From: Prostheceraeus crozeri
Lineage: Eukaryota; Platyhelminthes; Polycladida; Euryleptidae
Direction: 5' to 3'
Length of the DNA: 64,000 nucleotides
Assembly (NCBI GenBank): GCA_907163375.1
Contig: CAJQUW010005272.1
Location: forward strand, 1-64,000
The notes beneath the pieces were generated by a model. That model had not been told where the DNA came from and made no database searches. It saw nothing but the letters and a program-made list of their open reading frames with translations. This document shows, piece by piece, positions 19,396-32,838 of the stretch; position 1 is the stretch's first letter, and each line of letters begins with the position of its first letter. The position numbers were made by a program, and so were the translations under genes.

Positions 19396-21333
19396 CTCCC
19401 GTTTAGTCATCTAATGAAATATAGTTCAAGTATATTTATAATACATCATTCATGCTTGCGTTGGAAGGCTCAAATGTCAATTGAATATTGACAAAAGTTG
19501 AATGGTCCTGTTTTTAGAAACAGAACTGTACAATTGAACGTGATATGATTATTGCACGATGGCAGTCATTTAATCGGTCATCAAGCAATATGTTGTTTTG
19601 TTGTAACGTGCTGTCATTGAACTTGATGAACATGATTTTCTAGTGTCTTCAAGCTGAATTCCAGTTGCCAGCAATCAGCAACTTACAAGTGAGGGTAGTA
19701 TTTCAACTTTAAATTCTTTTATTTAAGTTTGGATGTGTTCGCATGCGCGATTATGACAAGAGTGATTCTACCTTTGCGATGATCTATCTCTAACGTGCTA
19801 GATACGATAAATAGGCTGAGCTACGAATTAACTTCACTGCAAGATCAGTCTCTGTCTTTTTACATTGCACACCTGAGATGCATGTTTAGTTTCATTGCTA
19901 ACTGATAGTAAGAACCTTCAAATGTTGATTCTGATAGTTGTTCAGCAATTTGTTGTTCAAATTTTGCTTTCATTTTACTTCGACAACTGCATGATGCTGT
20001 TCTCTGTCCTGCTTAAAACCTACCTATTTCGTTGTGACGTAGCAATCGATTTTTATTCTGTAGACATGATAGTCTTTAGTATAGCAAATCGTTGGTCAGC
20101 AAAGTACCGATTCGCTAAGTCTGTACCTGCAAGGACAATGCCCGTTAGGTAGAGTATCAACATAACTACTCAGATTCAAGAAATGACCCTTTGTGAATCA
20201 TAAAATCATGCCGCTGAAAATTGAACTAAAAACATAACATCTCAGCCGAGAAGCTCTAAACTTTTCCTTGAAGACTTGCATTATAATGCAGTTCATGACA
20301 TTTCAGCAAATATTCATTCCTTTTGAAATCCGAATTATTTCATACTACTTATACTACTGGAATTCATGTCAGTAGTATATAAATTTGCAAATGTTCAGCT
20401 TTTTGAAACTGCTCAAACAATTGTTTGGAACACAGGAATGTAATCTCCGTAAAAACTGAATCTTTTCAAATAAAAATTTTTACGGTATTCAGACACTTTT
20501 TGAGTCGATACTCTACCTATATATACTTACACTATGGCTTACAATCACTCAACCAATAATTCAGTAGGGCATTCAATAGAAAGTGCTCTTGAACCGTGAT
20601 TATTTATTGAGAACTATCCAATATCCTCTTTTGTTGGTTCTATAACCATCGGTACTCGGAAGTGATTGCTCTCATTCGTAAGTAGCATTCAAAAATCACC
20701 CAAAAGTGCGGAAGTGCATTGCGGTGATCCGCAGATAACTGACTTTCTGCCGTGGTTGTCTGCAGGTAGGTATCCGTCAGATCATTCGTTGTTATCCACA
20801 GATTTCAAAATGGTACCTCTGTTTCTCAGCGGTTAAATCTTCCATTCCGCTTCACAGACATTTTGGATGCGAAGTCCCACAGAGCTCTTCCTACTCGGTG
20901 GCACATTGGTCGTCTAGGTGAGCAAAAAATGTTCTTGTCACTCACATGTAAACAACTTGTGTACAGTAAACAACGGAAGGTCTTGGGCGAATAAGGAGAT
21001 TGTCTACTTTTTTTACAGGAGAACAATTTTAAGATTTTCAAATATCACCGTACAAAAAGAATGCACGCTAGTCCTTGAGCATCAGAGGATATGAGGCTAT
21101 GCGAATGATCATAGCGACTGATTAAGTGGTGAAGCTAGAGGTGTACGGGTTCAACTCATACAGGAGGCCAAATGAAAAACTATAACACAATTTATGTGAC
21201 ATTTCCCCTTTTTCGCGCTCACTCTCAACTGTCGTTTATTGAAGTATCCTTATCAAAGTTCTCTCTCCCATTTCAGTACACGTTCATAATTGCTCATAAA
21301 ATATTAATTGAAACGACATATAAATGTAATTTG
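19396..21333. other. Gene-poor spacer between the inverted arms
   Basis: No gene recognised; the open frames are short and lack motifs. At 21115-21165 GTGGTGAAGCTAGAGGTGTA followed by CGGGTTCAACTC resembles the internal A/B-box part of a tRNA, perhaps a SINE relic. Confidence 0.4.
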
Positions 21334-23997
21334 ATTCCATTCGTCTGATTCAATTGATTTAATTCCTTTAAGGATTCTTCTTCATCAAAACTCTCCTTTC
21401 TAATGCACGATCATTATCTTTCAGAAAATGTACAGGCAAATTGTTTAATTCGGTTTGTCTTATTAAATTGATTCAATCGATTTATCAAAATCTAACTTTT
21501 CATGTTAGCAATGCTTTTCACGAGGTAGAAGTAGCTGTTCAACAAAAATAACATGTCAGCATTACAAAATGTCAATTGCCCTTAAGTTTTTGTCTAATTC
21601 ATTGTATTAGAATCATGCTCATTTATTTTCATCTTTTTTCTTTTACTCTATGTCAAATCCCCAGTTCATGGTTTTCTGAGTAGCACAATTAGGAAATTGA
21701 ATTACTTATCCCAGTGAGACAATGCTGAGTTTTGTGGTAGATATACAAATAATGTTTATTGAAGCTGTATATCAATAGAAACTCAACAGGTACAATATAG
21801 AGCTGTCAATCTCGTACGAGAACTGACTATTTGAAATGCACAGGCCTACATGCAGTCAATCATCATCATCCTCCATGTCTTCAACGTATGGTCCCATATT
21901 GACAGTTGCATCGCCGTTCAATCTTGAAATCGGTAAAAATCTTTGGACATCACGCAGTCTTTAACCTTCAGTGTTTCATTGTGATTGCAGGGTAGGTTGG
22001 TCAAGATTGTAATGAGGCTTCATGTTGTTGCAATCAAAGCTTCGTAAAAAGTGCATTGAGGGAGACCTAAAGCAGCATTTTCCTCGCATGTTCATTGTCA
22101 AAGTCGGAATTCATGTGCCTTTGAAAACTTCAGTTTCAGGCTTTTGTTGCTTGCTTTATTGGAAAGTCGGAAATCTTCTTGAATTCTTATGTCAATGTCA
22201 ACATCTGTACAGCTTATTGAGATATTTGCGGCCCATTCCTGAGGACATTATACATAACCTTTTCTTCGGCTCAATTATCTAATGCGGCCGAAGTCTCGAT
22301 CACAGGGTGTCAGAGTTGGAGCCGGCCGGGTTCTTGGCGGCCGGCGCGGGTCGGTGGCCGGCGTCATCAAAACCGGCCGGCCGGAGCCGGGTCAGCGTTC
22401 AGAGAAGTCGGCGAGGGCCGGTCCGGTGTATTCAAAACCGATAGATCCGTGGCTGGCTTATGAAAAACCGAGTACCGGCCGTAAATGTGAAGACCAGCCA
22501 GCTGGCAGGCCGGCTGCAACTCTGGTGTGTGTGGTCTGTTAGAAGGAAGAGATGGATAATGCTTTCGAAATCTTTCTCTTTCACCAGGTTGCATCTGATC
22601 GTTGTGCAGCGACATGATGCTCCAGTTTTTGTCTTGGTCCTTGCACTATAGGGTGCAGATAGTGGCTTATCTCCTGATGCACTTTCTGAAAAGCACACAA
22701 GCAAACTTCCAATCATCGTCCAACTCTGTCACAAGAATCATCCACATCTATCATAACATGGAGTGAAATATCTCTGTTTTTGAAGAAATAAGACTTATCC
22801 CCTTCAACGTTTTTTTTTTATTTGACTCTTCTGACTAATTAGTACAATTTAGATGCTCATTAATTCTCTTGGAAGTTTACACAAGAACTTGGTTGACTTT
22901 GGAAAGTACACACGAGTTCTGTGCATGACCAATCATTATAATTGCCTTCTTATCTTCAACTTTCTCTTGTAAGCAGCACGACTCAACACTCAATTACTTC
23001 ACACGATCATATTGATTGAATCAATACATTCATAAAAGAGATAAACCTGAAACAACTCTAACAATATTACATTAAAGATAACAACAGAAAGTACATTAAA
23101 TTCCTGTGAAGCAGAGAACAAGCAGCAGACGGGACATGGCGACACTGCATGTAGAAGTGACTACATGTCTTTTGAATGTCGTCTTTCGATAAGATTCGAA
23201 AATGATGAGCTGTGCATACAGCATAAGGAGACATTCTCACTCACATGCAGACAGCTTGTCACACAACAAACAACTACAGTCGGGAAGCCAGAGGATGATG
23301 AAAGCAAACTGTTGGAATTTTCAATAAGGATGTGAATGATATTCTGTATGTAGGATCATAAATGAAATGTCAGGCATAGGTGTTTTGCTGCAGACGTCTT
23401 AAAACCAAGCCGCCCAACCGACGCTTTTGTGACTTAAGCTTTGGCGCATTTGCAAGCTTTTCACCAAAAATCGTTGGTTTCATCTCACTGGATGATCAAA
23501 TTAATGGCCCATTTTGAAAAGTGCTTTTGTCGAAGGTCTGAAAATGATCACTTTCAGCAAACATTTTGCATGACAACTTTCAACGCCTCGATATTCAATA
23601 TGAGTGCAGTATTTTACAAATACATAGACATCTGTGTATCACATCATGATGACCAAATACCACAAGCATCGAATGCAGCATTGGAAATTCAAATGTTATG
23701 TAAATACTACTTATCATAATAGAATTTTATAAGTAGTTGTTTGTGCTGATTCAAACTTTAGGCATATTTAAGTATTTGTTTCCAAATCATTTGAAATCTT
23801 CGGATGTCTTGAAATTGGCTTTCCTCTTTACACTCACTTTTGAAGCCTCTCAGAGCTGCAAAAGGGCACTTGATGGAAACATTGAAGATCTTTCACATTC
23901 AATACGCGCATGGTAACTTGATTCATTCGATGACAACTTGATTCTGATCTATTTGCAAGTCACACACTGTTTTGCGGTCGGGACTGCAGTATACAAT
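21334..23997. repeat. Right arm of the large inverted repeat
   Basis: Reverse complement of 12426-15165, ending in GGGACTGCAGTATACAAT at 23997. It keeps the two 86-codon frames on the plus strand (22022-22282 and 22282-22542) and the GC-rich patch (22300-22540). Its unique part is about 22985-23300. Past 23997 the flanks of the two arms do not match and I see no target-site duplication. Confidence 0.9.
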
Positions 23998-24266
23998 GAT
24001 GACGCGTTTATTCGGATAGCTACCTTTAATCTTTAATTAGATGAAAGGCTAATTATGCTAGTCGTAGCCTGCAAAGGTGGTTTATGAATAAGAATGAAAT
24101 TTCGGCATGCATCATAAGGCATTTTGCCGATTACAAAAATGGAAGATCGACACATAAGGCCTTTTGCATGTCTAAATTTAAACAAATTTGCAGATGGAAT
24201 TTGAAGACATCCTCCTAGGATGTGATGAAAAATACAATTTAGAACATTCTGCGTTAGAAAGTCATT

Positions 24267-25660
24267 TTTGAAAATTTTGCACATGAGACCTTTTACCGAT
24301 GCACCGACGAAATGCGAACAGAAATCGAAGGTTCCTCTATCTATGAGAGACTTTGAAGATGCTATCCAGACGACCAGCGATAGCAACAACGCAATATGGA
24401 GGGATTGTTTCAGTGGATTGCTAAATGAAGGCCGACGCACAACGAATGAATGAAGAAAGACTACAATGAAATTACCACAGAACTGGCAGTGAATGGTCCG
24501 ATTGCTGAAATTACCCAGGATCAAGTCCAGAAAGAGCTGAGCAATATGAAAGGCAGCCGCAGTTGACGACCCGACGATATACCCATAGAAGCTATCAAAG
24601 GGTTAGAAGAGAAGGGAGTAGACCTGTGTCTGCATCATTTCAACGATATCATCCACAGCCTTCAGCAGTTGCCGGCGATGTGGAGAGAGAGAGAGCATTT
24701 TAACACCAATATATGCATGTCAAAAAGAAAGTGATCACAGAGTTTGCAGGAATTATCGGGGCATCAAGCTGCTCTGCCACAGTTTCAAACTCCTGGAGAG
24801 AATAATCAATAAGAGGCTGAGAATGTACACGAATGTACGAAACAATCAGTTTGTATTAAGACCTGGATATAGCACCACAGACCCCTTGTTTGTGATGTGT
24901 GCAGTTAGGAAACGTTCGCATTACAGAGGGAGGGAAATGGCCTGTTCAGGGCGGTCTTCGTTGACTTATAGAAAGCGTGTGACTCTGTTCTTCGAGAATT
25001 GTTGTTCAACTTTTGAGAGGGAAAGGGGTGATAGAGATGTATGTCTCACTGATTCAGGACATGTATCGAGATACTCTGACGATTGTGAAAACCAAACATG
25101 GTTGCTCTCTACCTTTGAAGTTCTCTGATGGGCTACACCTGGGATCGGCGCTAAGCCCATATCTATTCCTTCTGGTCTTAGATGTGACAACTGGGCATCT
25201 GGAAAGCAATTCCCCGAAAGTCCTCTACGCCGATCATATGGTGATTTGTAGGAATTCTACAAAAGCTATTTACAAAACATGCTTGAGCTGTGGCGCAATG
25301 CCCTGGAAAGTAGTGGTCTCCGAATTAGCACAAATAAGAGTGAATACCTCTCCAACGCTGCGAACGACGATGAAATCCAACTGGATGAAGCCCCGCTGCC
25401 GTCGGTTAAGAAGTTCAAATATCTCGGTTCAGCCTTAGACGAAACATCATCTTGCGAGCAGGACATCAAAAGTCGGTCGAAGATAAACAGGATGGAAAAG
25501 TTGGAGGCAAGTGACAGGAATTATTTGCGACAAAGGAGTTCCTCACAAGCTGAAATCAAAGATCTACCAGAACATGATACGACCGACAATGACCTATAGA
25601 GGAGAGTGTTGGGTATCTACACAGAGCGACTGTTCAAGATCACATCTGATCCAAAGAGCA
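24267..25660 (+). pseudogene. RTE-like LINE reverse transcriptase, heavily decayed
   Basis: Fragments in several plus-strand frames match the reverse transcriptase of non-LTR retrotransposons in order: DDIPIEAIKG (near 24580), NYRGIKLLCHSFKLLERII (near 24755), the QFVLRPGYSTTD block, VSLIQDMYRDTL (near 25050), GSALSPYLFLLVLDV (near 25145), a catalytic box YADH in place of YADD (near 25230), KSEYLS and KFKYLGSALDE (near 25340-25440), and a final YRGECW. The set points to the RTE group. The changed catalytic box and many stops make it a dead copy. Confidence 0.8.
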
Positions 25661-27780
25661 GGGATGTTCAAGGATCCGTCTAATCCACACAGTATGGCTT
25701 TTCAATGACCCATCTGAACCACACAGCATAGCTGTTCAAAGATCCGTTTGATTCAAACAACATGCTTCTAAAACAACAAATCGTTTAAAGATGCTTCAAT
25801 GAGTTGTAGAATATTGCATATCAATGGGGGAGTTGTGAAGATGTTAATGGATATGAACTAGGCCAGCTGATGATTCCTGATAGGTCTATCGGATTAAACG
25901 AGAGCTATTCAGGCCAAGTCCCTATCTTCAAATTAAAATACAACTATTAACAAGCTGTCTTCAAATTTATAGAATGTAGAAATATGGCATACATCAACAG
26001 CATTGATAGATAATATGAAAGAATGGTTTCTTCATTCTTACGAGCAATATGTCGACACGCCTGTCAACAGGCAATTCGACAAGCAAATTACCATGAACCA
26101 AGGATGCAGAGTTGGTTATTCCAAGACCCACCTCCCTACCCGTCTCAGACATAGACAAGAAACCCGGCTCCCAGCAAAAAAGGTCGTCCTCGCCTCCACA
26201 ACCCTAAGCAGAACTGTGAAATCAGCTTTTCCTACAGCCTCACCAACTTCCGAGGAAAAAGGCCGTCTCCGACCACCACCGCATCTACAACCCTGCGAAA
26301 TACACGCTAACAAAGTGAACGAGCTGAATTTGTTTAGTGAAGTGAGCGGATTAACGTAATTACAAATGAACTATGTACTGAGTGAACAAAGAGAAACGTC
26401 GAATGAACAAGGGACTGAGTTGAAGTCAAAATTGCCTCGTTTCAATGCATTTCCATCTACACTGAAAGGGTGATTGAATTTCAAAAAGAATCTCAAATTT
26501 GATGATACATAGTTAGGGAATTCATTTCTGCTTTGATAATCTGGATGGAAAGAATTGCTTGATAAAGAGAGCTGAAGATGACTCCAATGTAGTGGTTAAT
26601 TGCAGTTATCTCACTGAACAAACAACAATGCTGTATTTCTAATAATTGCTGCGAAAGAGTGCAACCATGAAGTTTGATGATTTTATTAAATTATTCTTTG
26701 ACTATAGAAATTGTCATTACTGGGAATATCAAAGGTCAGTATATTCCGATAGCGTTCAGCCATCGTCTGATCAGACTTTTAATTCACATGAAATTGTTGC
26801 AGTGTCTGTCATTTTATCTTTTTTCAACTTATCATTTAATTAGAATCGAATATCAGTAATGATCGTGAGATATTGGGAACTGGTCAATGACACGCTCCTT
26901 AATGGAAACAAGTTTCAAATTCTCAAGGAAAAATATTATAAAAACGGCAGCAGAAAATGAATTTTCAGTCACTTCTGCTGTACTCAGAAAGCGTTGAAAA
27001 CAATTCCTTGTGTCAGGTAAGAGTTTTTTCTTTGTATTGTCAGCCCTATGCTCTCTTTGATTTTAGGCAAATTCTTAATCATCAAATTTACTCTTTAAAC
27101 TTACTAAATTTACAAAGATGGAAGCACCAAAATTGCTTAACACTTGTGCTAGTGCAATGTTGTACGAGCGTTGCTTTCTGTGACTGGCAACATTTCTCAC
27201 CTTGATAACATGACAAAATATGGTACTTAATAATGATACATTGAAACACATGAGTTAAAACTTATGACTATTTCTTCATTTCTAATAGAATTTCACGTAT
27301 AATCATTTCAAACATTATAGATAGGTATTTGAAGTGGCTAATCACTTCAGGCGTTCCGAAACTCGTGGCATTACTAGACATTTGCAAGTCTGCAATAACG
27401 AGAGACAATCAGCAGTCAACAACTTCAATATTAAGTACCACATGAACAACAGGCGGACATAAGGGATTCTCAAGTCTCTCGTTATCTTACGTGAAAAGCA
27501 CGACCTTAGCCAGCAAAAAGATTTTGTGTCAACCCTTTATTTATCGTGGTAGTTATCAAGTCTTCCTTTTTGCTTCTTTTAATATCTAGATTAATTACTC
27601 AATTGTTTCATATCTCTAAGTCTGATGTGTTTGCATGTTCTCAATTTTGTTCACAGAGTTAGTATAATGTAAAGAGGAATCATTTCTTATAGAAATTCTT
27701 GAAGTTGAAAGTGATGTCTACCAGCTGATTGTAGAACTACAAGAAGCTCAACTTTATCTTAGTGAATGAGCAGAGACCAC
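25661..27780. other. No recognisable gene
   Basis: The longest open frame (26003-26359) has no domain I know and low-complexity parts (basic, P- and T-rich). No RNA gene seen. Confidence 0.4.
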
Positions 27781-27789
27781 TACATAGAG

Positions 27790-28921
27790 CAGGGGTAGAA
27801 CCGAGACCGGCTGATCGGCCCGGTCGACCGGTTGGGTTGTGTCGGTGTAAGTCGATTGGTCGACCGGCTCCGTTCGAAAACCGCTCTGTCAATCAACCGG
27901 CAGCAATTTTTAAGATTGATTGATCAGACAAAGATTGTAATGTACTTTATATACTACTTCCTAAACTTATTTAGAATGTCCCCGATAGATGATCCGTGGC
28001 ACATGTTTAAGATCGATACTACGATTGTTTAAGAAACATCATGATACCCAAGTGTTTCGTGATCTTGTCTACTCCCATGCTTGCCGTTCTCGTAATTCGC
28101 GTGTAATGAAACTACTGTATGTTAACTTAGACGTATCAAAAGTTGTCAGGTGCTAAGCCCGCTAACTTATTTAAATTGAAATGATTCATATGTAGACGAA
28201 AGCGCATCCGCATCATACAGAAATAAGCTTATCTAATTCAGGATATAATACTATAAGTTAGCCCATAAAGACTGATCCACATCCTTGCTAATTAAGTGAT
28301 AGGCCGAATCCACTGACACAGAAGTTAAAATTGACACAATAGCAACTTCTTCCATAAAATTACTTAAGAAAAGGACGTGGCTTGCGGTCAATCACATAGG
28401 GTCTATATGTTCACCACAATCCGTTATTCATTGCTTCTTTTAGAATGACTAACGTCTCAATGGGCTTAATTCACTCATTAAAGAGACACATGTGAGATAA
28501 CACTTGTCGTTCAGATTGATAAGACATGCCTTGGCTCATTTGTTTCATTCTATGTACTTATTTTTTTCAAGTAAGCAATGTTTAAAATGAAACAATTTCA
28601 AAACCAGTTTAACTGCAGAAGATAAACAAATATTCAAATGAATAGATTCAATGGATAGAATAGATAGCGCATAGCCCCTTCGGAAAAATACTGAAAAAAT
28701 ATTGGCATCACAAATTTCAAAAAGGTTGAGGACAAGGACCTTCAAATTGCAAGCCGAAGAACCTTTTGTGGCATCTGTTTGAATGACAAAGTGTAAAATG
28801 TTAAAGGACGATCATAACCATCCGGTTGGGTTTGGTCTGTCATCCGGCCGGTTGAGTTGAGTTCGTCTTGCCGGTTATGGGTTGGGTTGATTCAGAAAAT
28901 TCCTGACCGGTTCCAACCTTG
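27790..28921. mobile_element. hAT-type non-autonomous element with 8-bp target duplication
   Basis: Flanked by ACATAGAG on both sides (27782-27789 and 28922-28929). The left end is CAGGGGTAGAACCGAGACC; the inverted right end is CAAGGTTGGAACCGGTCAGG. Subterminal zones are rich in CCGGT/ACCGG words at both ends. 1,132 bp long with no transposase. Confidence 0.85.
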
Positions 28922-29938
28922 ACATAGAGCATTCTTCTCGAAAAGAGAACAATACAATAGTTTGTTGCCTATATCACACACAGTCAATTACTCACATGTT
29001 TCATATTTACAGGTTTAAAAATGCTTTCTGTACTTGGGTAAATCCATTTTATACAACAACATTGTGGGCAATTTTTGTCTTTTCAACTTTGCAACTTCGT
29101 TTTCTGTGAACATTTGAATAGTCAATTTTTCATGCTGAACTCGAAAATCATAGTGGCGACCACACCGAATGAGTTCTTGCATAAGTTATTGTATTCGTTC
29201 AATATATTACTGGCGTCTTCTGACCGATAATTTTGTGGTCTCGGTCAGATGGACATTTGTGGTCGTTTTACAAGATTTTGATGTGATAATGATTGTCTTA
29301 TCAAACAAAATTTCGTATGCATGACTACAATATGGTTCTTGATAATTCCGTAGGTTTTCATGAAATTCGGACAAAAATGTGGTTTCAGCAACAAATTGAC
29401 ATTTTGAGAAAAAATCAGAAACGTCTGGTCGGAAGAATGCAGGACATTCTTTTAAATTCACAGTTGCTGAATTGTGATGATCCACAGTTGATTTTCTCCT
29501 TTTGGTGCGACAACTGGACTCACAAATGATGCATTTCGTCGTGTAAAGAAAGTAGAGACATAATTTCTAAGTTGCGAAATCTGCCTCGGTCAGAAGACAA
29601 TTTTCGGGGGACAAAGGCTAATTGATAAGAAAGTCTCCAATCAATGTAAATGCAATCCTGAATTGTAGTCTGGCTAGAAGTACGGCTCATGCGCTTTCTG
29701 ATGATACATAACTTTATTTGTTTAATTCAAGGAGACACAAAGAAATGTCTTCCCGAAGATAGAATACCTGTGTTGGGACAGGCTTTTTTGGTACTTTTTC
29801 TGCCTTGAGCTGAAGAAACTTTCATGAACCATCCCAAATGCTTTGTAATTTAGAAGTAGACGTGCGTTGCGTGTGACGCACATTTTCTCTCCATCATTTC
29901 GATTCCTTAACAAAATGTTTTCAATTGTTTCTTGCAGT

Positions 29939-30008
29939 ATGTCGCTGAGAACATTTTGCCTTCTGCTGATTGCAGTCACTGGTGCTGTTGCATTGCCAGT
30001 GCAAGGTG
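29939..30008 (+). CDS. Secreted protein gene, exon 1 (signal peptide)
   Basis: ATG 29939 encodes MSLRTFCLLLIAVTGAVALP, a clear signal peptide, then VQG. The exon ends at 30008 before GTATGT. The ATG is preceded by a good acceptor (TTTCTTGCAG ending 29937), so a 5' UTR intron is likely. The 70-nt exon leaves one base, which joins the phase of the exon at 33582. Confidence 0.75.
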
Positions 30009-32009
30009 GTATGTATTCTTTCGATCTTGTTTATGAGTTTTTGATTTCAGTTGTTCATAGTATCCGAATGATAGCCATCTATGGAGGGATTAATTAGATG
30101 AATTCGAGGGCATGTTTGCTGAAAACATTTGTAAAACTAAGCTCGATTCAGATGGATATTATTCTAATTGTTATAAACCGAATACGAACTCTATTTGCAC
30201 CACTCTTTGCACTGGAAACAAGCATTATTATTATTACAGTGTTATAATCAATGCTACTATGTATTAATATTACCAGAAATCTATCACGGCTGTGAAGCAC
30301 AGACATCACATGGAAATCTGCATGTGCGGCGGGCTAGAGCTCAAGTGCAACTTTGGGAAATGATTGGAGCGTCTTAGAAATCGGAAATATATGCAAATTC
30401 AAATCAACACATTAAGTTGGACAATTTTCATATCTATTGTGCAATTTTACGTATCACACTTGTTTCGAATACTTTAACAGGATAAAGCAAATTTACTTTC
30501 TCGAAGTGCGAGGGTAAAGTCCTCTATCTGATTCAACCCTCAGAGACCTCAGCTTTTTCCTGAGGGGGTCCAGTGGACCCCTTTTACAAATTCTTAGTTT
30601 TCTTCCTTAAATATCAGCATCAAGACATTGTGAAAGTTGATTTCTAGTAAAACAATGATGTTCACGTGCAGCAGATCGATGTAACTAATCATTGGAGTGT
30701 CTTTCAGCCTTCTTAGTAAACACATACAATCACATGGTTTTTAAAGGTGTATTTATGAGCCATAATTGCTGCTCTTCTAGACCCTAAAAACAACTGCGAA
30801 GATCTCATACTCATCAATTACTGCTGTGAAAATCTTGTCAATAATCTATGTTTTTAGTGTTAAACTATGAATATAATGATAGCTTCCATCTTGAGCATTG
30901 ATTTATGCCGAGTTGTTGATATAGAGGCCGACCAGTCATGTGCTATCATGAGCGGAAGCAAATAATTCGCATTTTGTGATCTTCTAACACAGCGCACACG
31001 CACTAGCATGATGTAAACAATGAATAAATGAATTTCACTCATTCTGCATCATCGTGGACAAGCACAAAATCATTTTTCATCTGATCGTAAGCTCTTCTTG
31101 ATGGGAATTTCTACACCCTCTGAGACCTGTGGTGCCTATCTACCAAACTTCTACTGATTCAATTGAAAAGAAATAACACATGCAGATTCACTGTCAAAAA
31201 TGATGATTTTACGTGGGCATGAGCAGGTGATATGTCCTCAGCACAAAATAGAAAAATATAAAAATATGGCTCCGGGGAGCACTGGACCCCCTTCATGTTG
31301 ACAACTATATTTTCTCTTGGACAACCAATCATTAGTGAGTGAAATAAAGTCCTAGATGTGTTATCTGTAGAAAGTTGTGCGAATATGAGATATATCTGTG
31401 AATTCACTTCAAATTTCACAAACCTTTGCATATAATTGATATCACGATGAAATTTCTATGATGAATTACATAATTTTGGCAAGAAATAAAGCGTTATTTT
31501 TGGAGATAGAGTTTCATAATGAGAGTGAAACATGCTTTAAGAAGATGTTTTACCTGACGTAACAATGCATTGCTGAAAAGTATTTAGCATTAATAAAACC
31601 TGCACACTGACACTGCAACGATTTGAGTATAAAGGCAAATCTCAGAATATAATAACTTTTAGATGTGATTGTAGATGACTCTTGTATTTGATTTATTTAG
31701 GTAACTTGAACACATTTTATTCATACAGTCCGGTCATCAGAACGAACTTCTACAGAAAACGAGGCCGAAAATAGACTTTTCAGAGAACGATGCACACTCC
31801 CATGGCTACTACAAATCTGCGCGTGTACCGAATTCTATAGTTAGTTCCTCCTACTGTCAGACAGGATCAAAGGAAAACAAGCGCAAATCCGATGAGAAGC
31901 AGATTATAAAATTCGTTAAAATGAGATTTTCTATCATTTCTTATCAGATATGTGTCTTGTTATCATGCTGACAACCACTTCTGATTAGTGTTGTGTTTGC
32001 TGATATTAA

Positions 32010-32729
32010 GGTTATCAAGGTTATAGCGTATTCACTAAGGATAAATTTAAAGAAGTCATTAAGTTCATTATAAGCGAAGTTTTTGTTACTTTCGGAGGTT
32101 TAGTCTTTCAACAAGTAAGAGGCATTCCTATGGGTGGTAATTGCAGTCCTCTTCTTGCGGATTTGTTTCTTTTACATTGTGAATTTATTTTTATGACTAA
32201 TTTACTGAAGAATCAGAAGTACGGTCTAGCTAGATTATTATCTAATACTTCTAGATACATCGACGATTTATGCATTATTAATTATAAAAAGTTTGATTCC
32301 TTGATACCACAGATTTACCCACCTAGTCTAGAAGCCAGCAGAAGTGCGAGTAATAACAAACAAATAGCATATCTTGATATTAATATAAAAATCATTGACT
32401 GCGGCACAATTACATCTGTTTTTCATAAAGTCGACCATTTTAATTTCCCTGTGACCCTTTTAACCTTTCCGCAAAACTGTATGCCCTACAGGACAGGAGC
32501 TAGAGTGTTTGCTGGACAAGTTTTAAGATATGGCCGCATCTGTACATTGGAAAAATATTTCATCCAAAAAGTCAATCGTACAGCTACTACTCTCATTAAG
32601 AGAGGATATAACAGCGTAGATCTCAAGCAAAGTGCTGAGAAGCAGCTGCATAAGCATAGTGAAACTTTATTGAAATACGGATATTTTTCTGCTAAGCAGC
32701 TTCTTAATAATTGTGCGTGCTTTCATTGA
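32010..32729 (+). pseudogene. Reverse transcriptase fragment, Penelope-type
   Basis: Open frame from after a stop at 32007-32009. Blocks: VTFGGLVFQQVRGIPMGGNC, SPLLADLFLL, the catalytic box YIDDLCI, then IAYLDINIKI, HFNFPVTLLTFP and FAGQVLRYGRIC up to a stop at 32727-32729. The N-terminal part of the polymerase and the GIY-YIG domain are missing. The same family, more changed, is at 42036-42733. The clade assignment rests on memory of similar 'GIPMGTN...LLADLFL' enzymes in marine invertebrates. Confidence 0.8.
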
Positions 32730-32762
32730 TTTAATTGATTTCGAGGCTGCTTTCATATAGCA

Positions 32763-32838
32763 GGGCCCCGCTTGGGTGAGTTTGAGCGTTCAGGAGTAGG
32801 GGCCGAAACGCGAATCCTTACCCAAGTTCCTGCTGATG
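32763..32838 (+). ncRNA. Candidate pseudoknotted RNA 3' of the reverse transcriptase
   Basis: Strand order a-b-a'-b': GGCCCC (32764-), CTTGGGTGAG (32771-32780), GGGGCC followed by GAAAC (near 32798-32808), CTTACCCAAG (32817-32826), then CTGATGA. Both helices can form, giving a pseudoknot. The 42.9-kb copy keeps the layout with a different second helix. See the matching finding. Confidence 0.45.

Noticed and set aside
21115..21165. tRNA gene
   Set aside because: Only A/B-box-like words; no acceptor stem or cloverleaf can be drawn.
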